From: Spirochaetales bacterium Spiro_09
GTDB taxonomy: Bacteria > Spirochaetota > Spirochaetia > Treponematales > Treponemataceae
Length of the DNA stretch: 64,000 bases
NCBI GenBank assembly: GCA_001604385.1
Contig: LVBK01000016.1
Coordinates: 62,001-126,000 of the forward strand
Direction of reading: 5' to 3'
A program made the translations under genes and the position numbers. Below, one piece after another: positions 55,362 through 64,000 of the stretch; position 1 is the stretch's first letter; each line of letters begins with the position of its first letter. The notes under the pieces were generated by a model. It had not been told where the DNA came from. It saw only the letters and a program-made list of their open reading frames with translations, and did no database searches.

Positions 55362-56819
55362 CTACAGGTCTCCTGTCAATGTGTAATAGAATGAACAGCA
55401 CTTGACCAGTTTTTTAACCGGAAGACATTCATTTCGCCCATGCATGCTCGCCCGTTCTTCCCGTGAAAGCTCGAGTGCCGAAAATTTCAGCACCGTGTCG
55501 CACAGGCGCCCAAAATGACGGGAGTCCGTACAGGCAACCATAAGATAGGGAGCAACTATCGTGCCGTCCCAGGTGCGCCGTACCGCCCGGGAAACCAGGT
55601 TCCATTCCCGTCCATCCAGGCGCGCGGTCGCAGTCGGCTCCGTGGCATACAGAACCCGCATACGAACCGACGGATCCGCGACGCGGGAGCGCAAGCCTTC
55701 AAGCACTTTCTCTGAACTTTCACCGCTGAGGATTCTGATATTGATTATTGCGCGCGCGACCGAGGGCATTACGTTGAAAGCAGCGCTTCCTTCAAGCACG
55801 GTAAAACAGGTAGTGGTACGCATCATGGCTTCCATCTCGCCGCCGGCAACCGAGAAAAGACGCTTGAGAACGGGAAGAAAACACCAGAGATTCGCGAATA
55901 TCAGCCGAAGGGCAAAGGGCGCATGACGGCCCAGCGTGTCGAAAAGGGCGGCGACTGCCGGTACAAGCCGGAGGGGAAAGGGTCGTGCCGCGATTCGGTG
56001 TATTGCGCGGGAAAGACGACGAACGGGCTGGTTCTTCGGTGGCGCCGAAGCGTGCCCGCCATTACTGACAACGCTCAGCTCCACATTCATCATGCCTTTT
56101 TCCGCAATGCCGATCACGGCGCAGGGACTGGTAACGCCGGGGAAAATGCCGTCCACGACCGCGCCGCCCTCGTCGAGGACAAGGGCCGGTCTGACGCCCC
56201 GCGATTCAAGCAGGGCAACGATGGCGGGCGCGGACGGACCGAAGACCTCCTCGTCGCCCGAAAACGCGAGATACACATCATGCTCGGGCGTAAAGCCTTC
56301 GCTCAGACGCCGTTCGACGGCCTCCATGATGGCGCAGAGCGTCACCTTGGTGTCGATAGCTCCGCGGCCCCATATGCGGCCCGTTTCATCAATATGGCCG
56401 GAGAATGCGGGATGCACCCAGTCAGTCTCGTCGGCAGGAACCACGTCATAGTGGGCCATAAGTACGGTTGGCCGGTCCGGTGATCGTCCTTTCAGGGTAT
56501 ACAGAACGCCGGTTTCACCGACCCGCTCGCACAGACAGGAAGAGGTTATTCGCGGATAAAGCTCGGCAAGCAGCTCACGGAATTCGGCAAAGGGTGCGCC
56601 ATCGTTCAGCGCGGGAGCGGGAGCCGACACGGTGGGAATGCGAATCATGCGCGAAAGGGACGCGCCAGTCTGTTCCGTCGTAAAAGGAGCGTCGGGCGGA
56701 ACATCAGCTTCGCCCGCTCTCCCATCAATCCTGACCGGACGGAATAAAACAGAGCGTACGACAATAAGGACAATCCAAACAGCGCAGAGCGCCACAGCGA
56801 CGGTGATGACAAGGCTCAT
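55362..56819 (-). CDS. M20-family metallopeptidase/amidohydrolase with N-terminal TM
   Basis: VLMAHYDVVPADE, WGRGAIDTKVTLCAIMEAVE, SGDEEVFG, CTDSRHFG. Confidence 0.93.
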   Translation of the reverse strand: MSLVITVAVALCAVWIVLIVVRSVLFRPVRIDGRAGEADVPPDAPFTTEQTGASLSRMIRIPTVSAPAPALNDGAPFAEFRELLAELYPRITSSCLCERVGETGVLYTLKGRSPDRPTVLMAHYDVVPADETDWVHPAFSGHIDETGRIWGRGAIDTKVTLCAIMEAVERRLSEGFTPEHDVYLAFSGDEEVFGPSAPAIVALLESRGVRPALVLDEGGAVVDGIFPGVTSPCAVIGIAEKGMMNVELSVVSNGGHASAPPKNQPVRRLSRAIHRIAARPFPLRLVPAVAALFDTLGRHAPFALRLIFANLWCFLPVLKRLFSVAGGEMEAMMRTTTCFTVLEGSAAFNVMPSVARAIINIRILSGESSEKVLEGLRSRVADPSVRMRVLYATEPTATARLDGREWNLVSRAVRRTWDGTIVAPYLMVACTDSRHFGRLCDTVLKFSALELSREERASMHGRNECLPVKKLVKCCSFYYTLTGDL

Positions 56820-57484
56820 AGGAGGCCCTTTTTATAGAGGAAACGGGCAGCGCCGATGGCGATAAGGGCACCGACCGGAACCAGGACGCTGACCGCGCCG
56901 GCGAGGGAAGGGACAGCAACAAAAAGAAGGATCATGCCGGCAAGGGGCGCAACCGCAATCTTCCAGTTTCGTGCGACGAACACCACCGCAAGGGCGCCAA
57001 AAAGAGCGGGAAGAATCATTTTGAATGCGGGTTTCAGTACCGGCAGCTCAAGCACCGGGGCAAGGTAACTGAACAGGAGTATACCGCAGGCCAGAATGAG
57101 CGTTGTCACGATTGAGGTAACGGCTACCGCGATGGTCGAAATAACCTCGCCTTCCTCGGTTCCGCTCTTGCAGCCGGCGGTTTGCATGGCGGAAAGCGCT
57201 GCGGGAGCCTTCAGGTTGGTAATATTTCCGGTGACAAAGGAAAGATAGGTGCCCCCTGAACCGAGAAGCGGCGCATAGGTCAAAACCTCGATGGCACATA
57301 CCGTCCAATAAACGGGAGCAACGGCAAGCAGACCCTTCAGAACCGGCAGGAAGCCCGGCCAGGCACCATAATAGACCGACATGGAAACCGGGACACCCAC
57401 CATCAGGGCCAGGGCACAGAGCATCCAGATACGACCCCATCGGTGTACGCTGGATTGATATTGACCAAGCATATTTTCTTTCAT
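56816..57484 (-). CDS. Membrane protein, probable partner of DUF5058 transporter
   Basis: Five or more hydrophobic segments; overlaps the M20 gene and lies next to a DUF5058-like gene. Confidence 0.65.
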   Translation of the reverse strand: MKENMLGQYQSSVHRWGRIWMLCALALMVGVPVSMSVYYGAWPGFLPVLKGLLAVAPVYWTVCAIEVLTYAPLLGSGGTYLSFVTGNITNLKAPAALSAMQTAGCKSGTEEGEVISTIAVAVTSIVTTLILACGILLFSYLAPVLELPVLKPAFKMILPALFGALAVVFVARNWKIAVAPLAGMILLFVAVPSLAGAVSVLVPVGALIAIGAARFLYKKGLL

Positions 57485-57492
57485 GACGTACC

Positions 57493-58224
57493 TCAATTCC
57501 ACAAACCGGCGGGAAGCAATTCCGCAGGCAGGAGGGCGGCGAACACAATAGCCAGGGCCATTGCACACAACATACTGAGCGGCAGGGCAAAATCCTCAAG
57601 GATGCGGATGTTGCATTTCTTGATCAGAATGCCGCATACCGCCATGATGAGTGCCGAAGAAAGCAGGGTCAACACCGGAAGGAGGCCTCCGGAAACGCCC
57701 ATGCCAAGGAAGGCCGAGACCATACCCATAAAGAGCGCACTGATGAAAAGCTCGCCCCAGCGGGAATCTTTTTGACGGAGGGCAAACACGCCGTTCTGGA
57801 TGCGTTCCAGAAAGAGGGGGATGATGAAGAGCGGCGAAATACAGCCGAGCGTCATGACCCAGGCGATGGCAGTAAAGGCTTCGGGGGAACGAACCGGCTC
57901 GCCGATGTTCAATCCAAGGACATTGAGGGCGGCGGTTGCTGCAGGCAGCTCATAGGTCACGGCACCCAGCACGCTGAGGCGTATCCAGGGAAGGGGCAAG
58001 CCGAGCGCATGGGACAACGTTATCAAGCCAAGCAAAATTGACACTGACGGCAAAACGGCAAAGAGCGCGGATGAGACGATGACATTCGAGACCACCTTTT
58101 TACCGATACCGAGGGTCGTTGCCCGGGAGATTGCCTTGACCAAAAAAAATACCGACTGGGCGATGACAAAGAGGCCGACAATGCCGCCCAGGAGGTACAT
58201 AAACGGAAGCGATTTGAAATCCAT
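57493..58224 (-). CDS. DUF5058-like membrane protein
   Basis: MDFKSLPFMYLLGGIVGLFVIAQSVFFLVKAISRATTLG...; multiple TMs. Confidence 0.65.
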   Translation of the reverse strand: MDFKSLPFMYLLGGIVGLFVIAQSVFFLVKAISRATTLGIGKKVVSNVIVSSALFAVLPSVSILLGLITLSHALGLPLPWIRLSVLGAVTYELPAATAALNVLGLNIGEPVRSPEAFTAIAWVMTLGCISPLFIIPLFLERIQNGVFALRQKDSRWGELFISALFMGMVSAFLGMGVSGGLLPVLTLLSSALIMAVCGILIKKCNIRILEDFALPLSMLCAMALAIVFAALLPAELLPAGLWN

Positions 58225-58316
58225 GGTGAACACTCCTGTCCGGAAATTATACGGGCATTTTTCACCCGCGTACACCGGGTAGACGGCTTTTTTCCGTCTG
58301 CGGTACCTCCATTACC

Positions 58317-59207
58317 TTACGGACGAAGAGCGCAAAAGCGCAGAATATCATCCATGCGTTCGTCCGCGTCACAATAACCGCTGCGGTACAATCCGTTAAG
58401 GACAACAGGGTTCCGCTCGAGCCGCCTGAGGCCCTTTTGGGGAGACGGACGCAAAACAAGGATTGACCCCTCGCGTTCCAGACGTTCAATTGTTGCAAGG
58501 CTGTCATTATACTGTTCACTTCGCCTTTCCATGGCCCGGATCAAGGCCGGATACCGGCGATACACAAGGCGGAAGAGGGAGGATACACCGGATACCGGTT
58601 TCCGGTATCCGGCAGGCTGAGTCAGTACACATACAATACGGGTCATGCCGTCAGAGAGCATTTTCTCTATGGGTAAGGAATCGCTGATGCCGCCATCAAG
58701 ATAGGGAACACCGTCAATCATGACCGGGCGGGAAACAAGGGGAAGGGAACAGGTTGCCTGGGCAACCGACAAGAGGCAGGAACGGTCTTTCGGACAGTGA
58801 TATTCACTTGCGCCGGTTTCAACATTGGTCACCACCGCATGATAGCGCCCGACATAGCGCTCGAAGGAGTCAAAATCAAAAAGGTCAAGCTTGTAGGGTA
58901 TTTTCCTGAACAACAGATTCATCCCGAACAGAGAGCCTTCGGTCAACAAGCACCACAGGCCCATATAGTCAATTCTGCGGCAATAGTCGACATTTACCCT
59001 GCGGGCCCGCCCTTTTTGGCGCGAAATATAGGACAGGGCATGGGTTGCGCCGGCAGATACACCCATGATGTAGTCAAAATAAAGACTTTCGTCCATAAAA
59101 CGATCCAGGATGCCTGTGGTATAGATACCACGCATTCCACCACCTTCCAGCAACAGGGCAGTGTTTTGTACCGGCGAGCCATTCGAAGAATTTGTAGTAT
59201 TTTTCAT
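58317..59207 (-). CDS. Patatin-like phospholipase
   Basis: LLLEGGGMRGIYTTGILD oxyanion motif, GVSAGA nucleophile, DGGISDS Asp motif. Confidence 0.94.
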   Translation of the reverse strand: MKNTTNSSNGSPVQNTALLLEGGGMRGIYTTGILDRFMDESLYFDYIMGVSAGATHALSYISRQKGRARRVNVDYCRRIDYMGLWCLLTEGSLFGMNLLFRKIPYKLDLFDFDSFERYVGRYHAVVTNVETGASEYHCPKDRSCLLSVAQATCSLPLVSRPVMIDGVPYLDGGISDSLPIEKMLSDGMTRIVCVLTQPAGYRKPVSGVSSLFRLVYRRYPALIRAMERRSEQYNDSLATIERLEREGSILVLRPSPQKGLRRLERNPVVLNGLYRSGYCDADERMDDILRFCALRP

Positions 59208-59332
59208 GTATCCCAGTATAGCCGCTTTTTGCACCTGAAAGCACATACATATTCTGTTTTTCTTCACCAAGAATGAGAATATTTGACAAATTTGATATAG
59301 CAAGCAGTATATTTGTGGTATACTTACTCGGT

Positions 59333-59539
59333 ATGTCAACTGCAGAGGAACGAATTACAGAACTGGAAACGCGTTTTGCCTGGCTGGAAGATTTTACCAA
59401 TTCGCTCCAGGCAATTGTAGTACAGCACTCGGAATTGATTGAACGGCTGAAAAATGAAAATAAATTGTTGCGTGATAAAATGGTAGAGATAGACGACGCC
59501 ATGCAGGACATGCCGAACGTTAAACCGCCGCATTATTGA
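59333..59539 (+). CDS. slyX: SlyX-family protein
   Basis: AEERITELETRFAWLEDFTNSLQAIVVQHSELIERLKNENKLL coiled coil, C-terminal PPHY. Confidence 0.85.
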   Translation: MSTAEERITELETRFAWLEDFTNSLQAIVVQHSELIERLKNENKLLRDKMVEIDDAMQDMPNVKPPHY

Positions 59540-59604
59540 GCCGACCGGCAATAATACACGCGGATCTTCGGTAACCACGAACCAGGATTGGAGATTATGC
59601 TGGT

Positions 59605-59988
59605 ATGAAAAATAAAATACTGATCGTTGAAGACGATAACTCTATTTCCGAACTGATAAAAACAGTTCTGGAAGAAGAAGACTATACGGTAACAACAGCC
59701 CCCTCTGCGGAGGCTGCGAAAAAGATATTGCACGATTACACACCGGACATCGCCGTAGTGGATATAATCCTACCCGGACAGGGAGGAATGGACTTTATAC
59801 TGGACCTTCATTCCCTGTGCCCGAAACTGGCAATTGTGCTTACTTCGGGGAAAATTGACATGACCAAGGCAACCTTTAAAGTGCTTGCTCACCAATTCGG
59901 TGTAGTGTCCATCCTTCCCAAGCCCTTTACCGTAGAAGAACTGATCGATACGATAAACGAGGCCGCAAAGGCAAATCTGCAGGCCTGA
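59605..59988 (+). CDS. Single-domain response regulator receiver
   Basis: ILIVEDDNSI, AVVDIILPGQGGMDFI, PKPFTVEEL. Confidence 0.93.
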   Translation: MKNKILIVEDDNSISELIKTVLEEEDYTVTTAPSAEAAKKILHDYTPDIAVVDIILPGQGGMDFILDLHSLCPKLAIVLTSGKIDMTKATFKVLAHQFGVVSILPKPFTVEELIDTINEAAKANLQA

Positions 59989-60003
59989 TCAATGGCCTGT
60001 ATG

Positions 60004-60822
60004 TTATCCCTGGACCAGATGGACATCCATCTGGGGAAAGGGAATGGAAATACCTTCAGAAGCAAAACGTTTTGATACATCAACCATCATCGAATTTTTC
60101 AGATCAAGAAAATTTGCAGTATTTGCCCACACCCCGAACACAATATTGATCGATGACGCACCGAAAGAGTCAAAAATGACGACAGGTGCCGGGTCAGCTA
60201 TGGCGTATTCATTGTTGGATGCCAGTTCCAGCAATATTGACCGAACCTTCTCGAGATCGGTACCGTACGCCACTCCAACAGTCAGGGTAAAGCGTCTGAC
60301 CGGATAATGGGTCACGTTGACAAGCTGGGTCTTGATAACCGTTTCATTCGGAATACGGATAAACTGATTGTCAAAGGTCTTGAGCTTGATCGACAATAAA
60401 TCGATTGACTCCACAACCCCGGTAACCGCATCGAATTTGAGCGTGTCGCCTATTTCGAAGGAACGCTCGGTCATAATAAAAAAGCCGGAGATTATGTTCG
60501 ATACGGAGGTTTGCGCGGCAAAACCGATCGCGATACCGGCAATACCTGCGGCACCGAGCAAGGCGCTCAAATTTATTCCGAGCTTGTTAAAGGCTGTTAC
60601 CAGGATGATAATCAGCCCGACATAACGGAGCGCCTTGGCAAGTAAATATCCAGTCTGTCGGCCCATGCGGGGAGAGGCAATTCTCAAAATCGCAGTACCG
60701 GCAATTTTGAGGGCAGCAGCAAGAACAACAAGCAACAAAACGAAGGAAAGTGCTGCCCACAATCTTTCGGGCGTTATAATGGAGCCGGCAAGAGAATCAA
60801 AAAACGATTGAAGTTTATCCAT
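60004..60822 (-). CDS. MscS-family mechanosensitive channel
   Basis: LLGAAGIAGIAIGFAAQTSVSNIISGFFIMTERSFEIGDTL. Confidence 0.95.
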   Translation of the reverse strand: MDKLQSFFDSLAGSIITPERLWAALSFVLLLVVLAAALKIAGTAILRIASPRMGRQTGYLLAKALRYVGLIIILVTAFNKLGINLSALLGAAGIAGIAIGFAAQTSVSNIISGFFIMTERSFEIGDTLKFDAVTGVVESIDLLSIKLKTFDNQFIRIPNETVIKTQLVNVTHYPVRRFTLTVGVAYGTDLEKVRSILLELASNNEYAIADPAPVVIFDSFGASSINIVFGVWANTANFLDLKNSMMVDVSKRFASEGISIPFPQMDVHLVQG

Positions 60823-60875
60823 GCAGAAAGTATAGCATACCACAACGGAGAAAAAGAAATTGACGGGATCAAGGT

Positions 60876-60906
60876 AAAAAAAAAACCCGTCCGGATACCG
60901 GACGGG
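60876..60906 (-). terminator. Rho-independent terminator for the minus-strand acyl-CoA synthetase gene
   Basis: cccgtccgg-ata-ccggacggg with 10-nt A-run on +. Confidence 0.92.
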
Positions 60907-60932
60907 CTGTATAAATACACGAAAAAGAGCGA

Positions 60933-62840
60933 TCAGCTGAACAGCTGGGTAACTTCCTTGCGGTACAAATCTTCCATCCGGTAGTGCATTATCTCCTGTT
61001 TCGCTGACAGTTCAACTCCGACTTCAAAGGGCTTGCCCAACAGAATAAATTTGTTTATTCGCTCGAAAAGACGGAAACCGTTCTTCTGACTGACGAGTTC
61101 GGCAATCTCCGCTTCATAGAGCTTTCTTACCAGGGGATTATCCAGAAGCACATTGAAGTCGGCAGTGTCGATCGAGTTTTCCTGTGCCCAGGCAACAAGT
61201 TCATCCTTATTGACGACAACGAGCGCCGCAAGATACCGCTGATCCTGTCCAAGAACTACCGACTGGGATACATATCGGGACTCGTTTATTTTCATCTCGA
61301 TCGGTACCGGTTCGATGTTTTCTCCACCACGCAATACGATTGTGTCTTTTTTGCGGCCACGCAGGACGATCTCGCCCCGAAGAGTCTTGAAGCCTAAATC
61401 TCCTGTGTCAAACCAGCCGTCCGGACCGATCACCTTTGCGGTTAAATCGGGCTTCCGGTAATATCCCTGCATGACGTTGGAGCCCTTTACCAGGACAGTT
61501 CCCTTAACACCGGGACCTACCTCCTGACGCTGTTCATCGACAATACGAACCTCGCAGCAATCAATCGTAGTGCCGATGGTTCCGAACACCGGTTTCAGGG
61601 AATTTCTGACGGCGACAACCGGAGCCGTCTCGGTCAAGCCGTATCCTTCAATGACATTGACTCCAACGGCCCAGAAGAATTCATCCACATTGGGAGGAAG
61701 CGCTCCGCCACCGGATACGCCCACCCGGAAAGAAGTCCCCAGTTTTGCCCGAATCTTCTTGAACACCAAAAGACCGCCAAGGGCCTTGAGCGGGAACAAA
61801 AGGATGAACGGTATAAAACCGAAAATCGGGGAAAGTATCATTTGCCGGACCGAGGTAATAGGCCCATTCAGCAATACCGAACGGGCAGCGCGTGCATGGA
61901 TGATGGAAACAGAGACAAAAAAGCTGAACAATACCCAGCTGACACCGCCCTTTTTCCGCATTGCCCTGAAAATACCGTCGTACACCGATTCCCAGATACG
62001 GGGAACCGAGGGAAGGAGATGAGGGTTCATCTTTGCAAGGTCTGCCAACAGAATGCTTCCGACCGGTTTTGAATAGACAATCGCAGTTGCGCCCGCAAGA
62101 ATGACGTACTCGCACGTACGCTCGAAGGAGTGCCAGACAGGAAGAACGGAGAGGGCACGGTCTCCGGGGTGCAATACCAGACGGGTTAAAAGGTCATCCA
62201 GTTGGCAGGTGAAATTGGTATGCGAAAGCATGACCCCTTTCGGTTCACCGGTTGTCCCCGAGGTAAAAATAATGGTCGCAAGCTCGCTGCCCGTTCCCGA
62301 TTCAAGTTCCTGCTCGACACGCCCGGCCTGAGCGGCCCGGAAGGCCCGGCCCTTTTCCAGAATCTCGGTATACCCGAAAAGGGTATAGCCCGCGGCGCTG
62401 ACCTCAGCCGAAAGAGCCTGGTCGGGAGCGTCGAACACGATAAGGGTCTTTAAAAGTGACAGGGTTTCACGGTGCTCAAGGACCTTCCGGATTTGCGCGT
62501 CATTTTCAAGAATTGCAGTTTTACACTCGGAAAAAGAAAGGATGTAGGCAATATCTTTGGCATTGGCATCGCACCCGCGGGGAACATCGGCAGCCCCGAT
62601 GGCCATGATACCCAGGCTGGACTGAAACCATTCCTTGCGGTTATCAGCGATCAAACCGATATGATCAGCGCGTGCATTACCAATGGCAAGAAGGCCAGCG
62701 GCAAAGTCGAGGACTGTCGAGTACAGTTCCTTGTACAGTACAGGGGAAAACTCCCCGGAGGGCTCCTTGCTGTACTGGGCCGGAAGATCCGGATGTTCGG
62801 ACGCAATGCGTCGAAGCAGTTTGGGTATTGTCTGTTCCAT
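60933..62840 (-). CDS. Long-chain acyl-CoA synthetase (AMP-forming)
   Basis: IIFTSGTTGEPKGVMLSHTNF, GYGLTETAPVVAVR, GWFDTGDLGFKT. Confidence 0.94.
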   Translation of the reverse strand: MEQTIPKLLRRIASEHPDLPAQYSKEPSGEFSPVLYKELYSTVLDFAAGLLAIGNARADHIGLIADNRKEWFQSSLGIMAIGAADVPRGCDANAKDIAYILSFSECKTAILENDAQIRKVLEHRETLSLLKTLIVFDAPDQALSAEVSAAGYTLFGYTEILEKGRAFRAAQAGRVEQELESGTGSELATIIFTSGTTGEPKGVMLSHTNFTCQLDDLLTRLVLHPGDRALSVLPVWHSFERTCEYVILAGATAIVYSKPVGSILLADLAKMNPHLLPSVPRIWESVYDGIFRAMRKKGGVSWVLFSFFVSVSIIHARAARSVLLNGPITSVRQMILSPIFGFIPFILLFPLKALGGLLVFKKIRAKLGTSFRVGVSGGGALPPNVDEFFWAVGVNVIEGYGLTETAPVVAVRNSLKPVFGTIGTTIDCCEVRIVDEQRQEVGPGVKGTVLVKGSNVMQGYYRKPDLTAKVIGPDGWFDTGDLGFKTLRGEIVLRGRKKDTIVLRGGENIEPVPIEMKINESRYVSQSVVLGQDQRYLAALVVVNKDELVAWAQENSIDTADFNVLLDNPLVRKLYEAEIAELVSQKNGFRLFERINKFILLGKPFEVGVELSAKQEIMHYRMEDLYRKEVTQLFS

Positions 62841-62970
62841 TACAACAAATTAACACGATTTGTCATTTTGAGCAAACATTACCTTTGTAAAATGAATGTC
62901 GGAGGCGGGAATCAACAATATTGATAGCAGCAACCTCGCCGTGCCTGTCACAATCGAGTATAGTGTAAGC

Positions 62971-63858
62971 ATGAAAATCACCAATAAACCACGCATAGGC
63001 ATTACAGTCGGCGACCCGGCCGGAATTGGCCCGGAAATAGTCAGAAAAGCATTAGAAGACAAAGACATACACACAATATGCGACCCGGTTGTATTCGGAT
63101 TGACTGACGACCGCGACATACGGGCGAACGGAATCCAGTACGGACAGGTCAGTGCCAGGGGCGGAAAGATAGCTTTTGAGGCGATCGAACAGGCAGTTAC
63201 TGCCTGGAAGGACGGTAAAATAGACGCAATTGCGACCGGGCCCCTGAACAAGGAAAGCCTGAAAGCGGCCGGTGTTCCCTATATCGGGCACACAGAAATT
63301 CTGGCAGGCTTGACGGGAACGGAAGACCCCCTGACCATGTTCGAAACGCTCTCCCTGAGGGTTTTTTTTCTGTCCCGTCATGTGTCTCTCCGTCAAGCCT
63401 GCGAACTTGTGACGGAGGACCGGGTGTATCAGTATTTGGTAAGGTGCAGCATGGCAATAGAACAACAGCTGGGCTTGAAAAAGCCGCTTATCGGCGTTGC
63501 AGGACTCAATCCTCACTGCGGGGAACATGGGCTGTTCGGCACTGAGGAAGAATGTATTGGTCCTGCGATAGAACGGGCACGGGCAGAGGGTGTGCGGGCA
63601 GAAGGCCCGGTCGGAGCCGATTCTGTATTTCACCAGGCCAAGACCGGCCGCTATGATGCGGTCTTGTCGCTCTACCACGATCAAGGGCATATCGCGTGCA
63701 AAACGCTTGATTTTGACCGGACTATATCATTGACACTCGGGTTGCCATTTTTGCGTACAAGTGTAGATCACGGGACCGCCTTCGATATTGCCGGTAAGGG
63801 GATCGCAAGCGCAATCAGCATGATCGAGGCGATTCGGGTCGCTGCGCGGTATACATAA
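62971..63858 (+). CDS. pdxA: PdxA-family 4-hydroxythreonine-4-phosphate dehydrogenase
   Basis: [62 protein letters not shown]. Confidence 0.9.
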   Translation: MKITNKPRIGITVGDPAGIGPEIVRKALEDKDIHTICDPVVFGLTDDRDIRANGIQYGQVSARGGKIAFEAIEQAVTAWKDGKIDAIATGPLNKESLKAAGVPYIGHTEILAGLTGTEDPLTMFETLSLRVFFLSRHVSLRQACELVTEDRVYQYLVRCSMAIEQQLGLKKPLIGVAGLNPHCGEHGLFGTEEECIGPAIERARAEGVRAEGPVGADSVFHQAKTGRYDAVLSLYHDQGHIACKTLDFDRTISLTLGLPFLRTSVDHGTAFDIAGKGIASAISMIEAIRVAARYT

Positions 63859-63912
63859 ACGTATTCTGGCCCCTTCAGGTCAAAAGAATGCAAATAAACA
63901 ACACAAAATTAA

Positions 63913-63928
63913 AGGCAACCGGTTGCCT
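63913..63928. promoter_or_regulatory. Perfect 16-bp palindromic operator candidate (LacI-type)
   Basis: aggcaacc|ggttgcct, followed by ttgaca at 63935. Confidence 0.6.
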
Positions 63929-64000
63929 AAATAATTGACAACGCAAACATTTTTACAGATACTTCATGCTAAGGATACATGCTGGATCACACAGCCTGAC

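Noticed and set aside
1-64000. tRNA, rRNA, transposase or prophage genes
   Set aside because: Looked for T-loop gttcgaatc-type motifs, integrase/transposase motifs and phage structural genes in the ORF track; none seen. A tRNAscan or Rfam scan would be decisive.

Overview
Chromosomal window of about 64 kb, densely coding on both strands, from what looks like a Treponema-type spirochete. That placement is inferred from gene content, e.g. an ODP/MCP pair, and was not checked by search. I found no rRNA, tRNA, CRISPR array, prophage or transposase. Housekeeping genes include a phoR-like kinase, RluA-type synthase, der, ptsI, mnmA, slyX and pdxA. Transport loci include a FecBCD-like ABC importer, a sugar ABC importer, and a TusA/YedE sulfur cluster. 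There is also a trimeric-type electron-bifurcating [FeFe] hydrogenase operon (hydC, HATPase, hydD, hydB, hydA), with a nearby CBS-HATPase/DRTGG/PHP trio. Most notable observations: (1) a chemoreceptor whose substrate-binding module appears circularly permuted (C-lobe before N-lobe) and predicted cytoplasmic, next to a sugar ABC operon; (2) a near-consensus sigma-54 -24/-12 promoter ahead of the tusA-yedE-yedE-TrxR-like cluster, with repeated CCGAAAACGG motifs between it and an adjacent NtrC-type regulator; (3) a lipoprotein with seven copies of an 86-aa repeat in exact 258-bp register and two alternating subtypes; (4) start codons of two adjacent genes (GH8 and CBS-HATPase) in or next to inverted repeats; (5) a dispersed CCTCTAA...TTAGAGG hairpin family, one copy of which supplies the C-terminus of a HAD protein; (6) an ODP di-iron protein/soluble MCP gene pair; (7) a LacI-type palindrome at the window end. 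All family names come from reading the translations; no database search was run.
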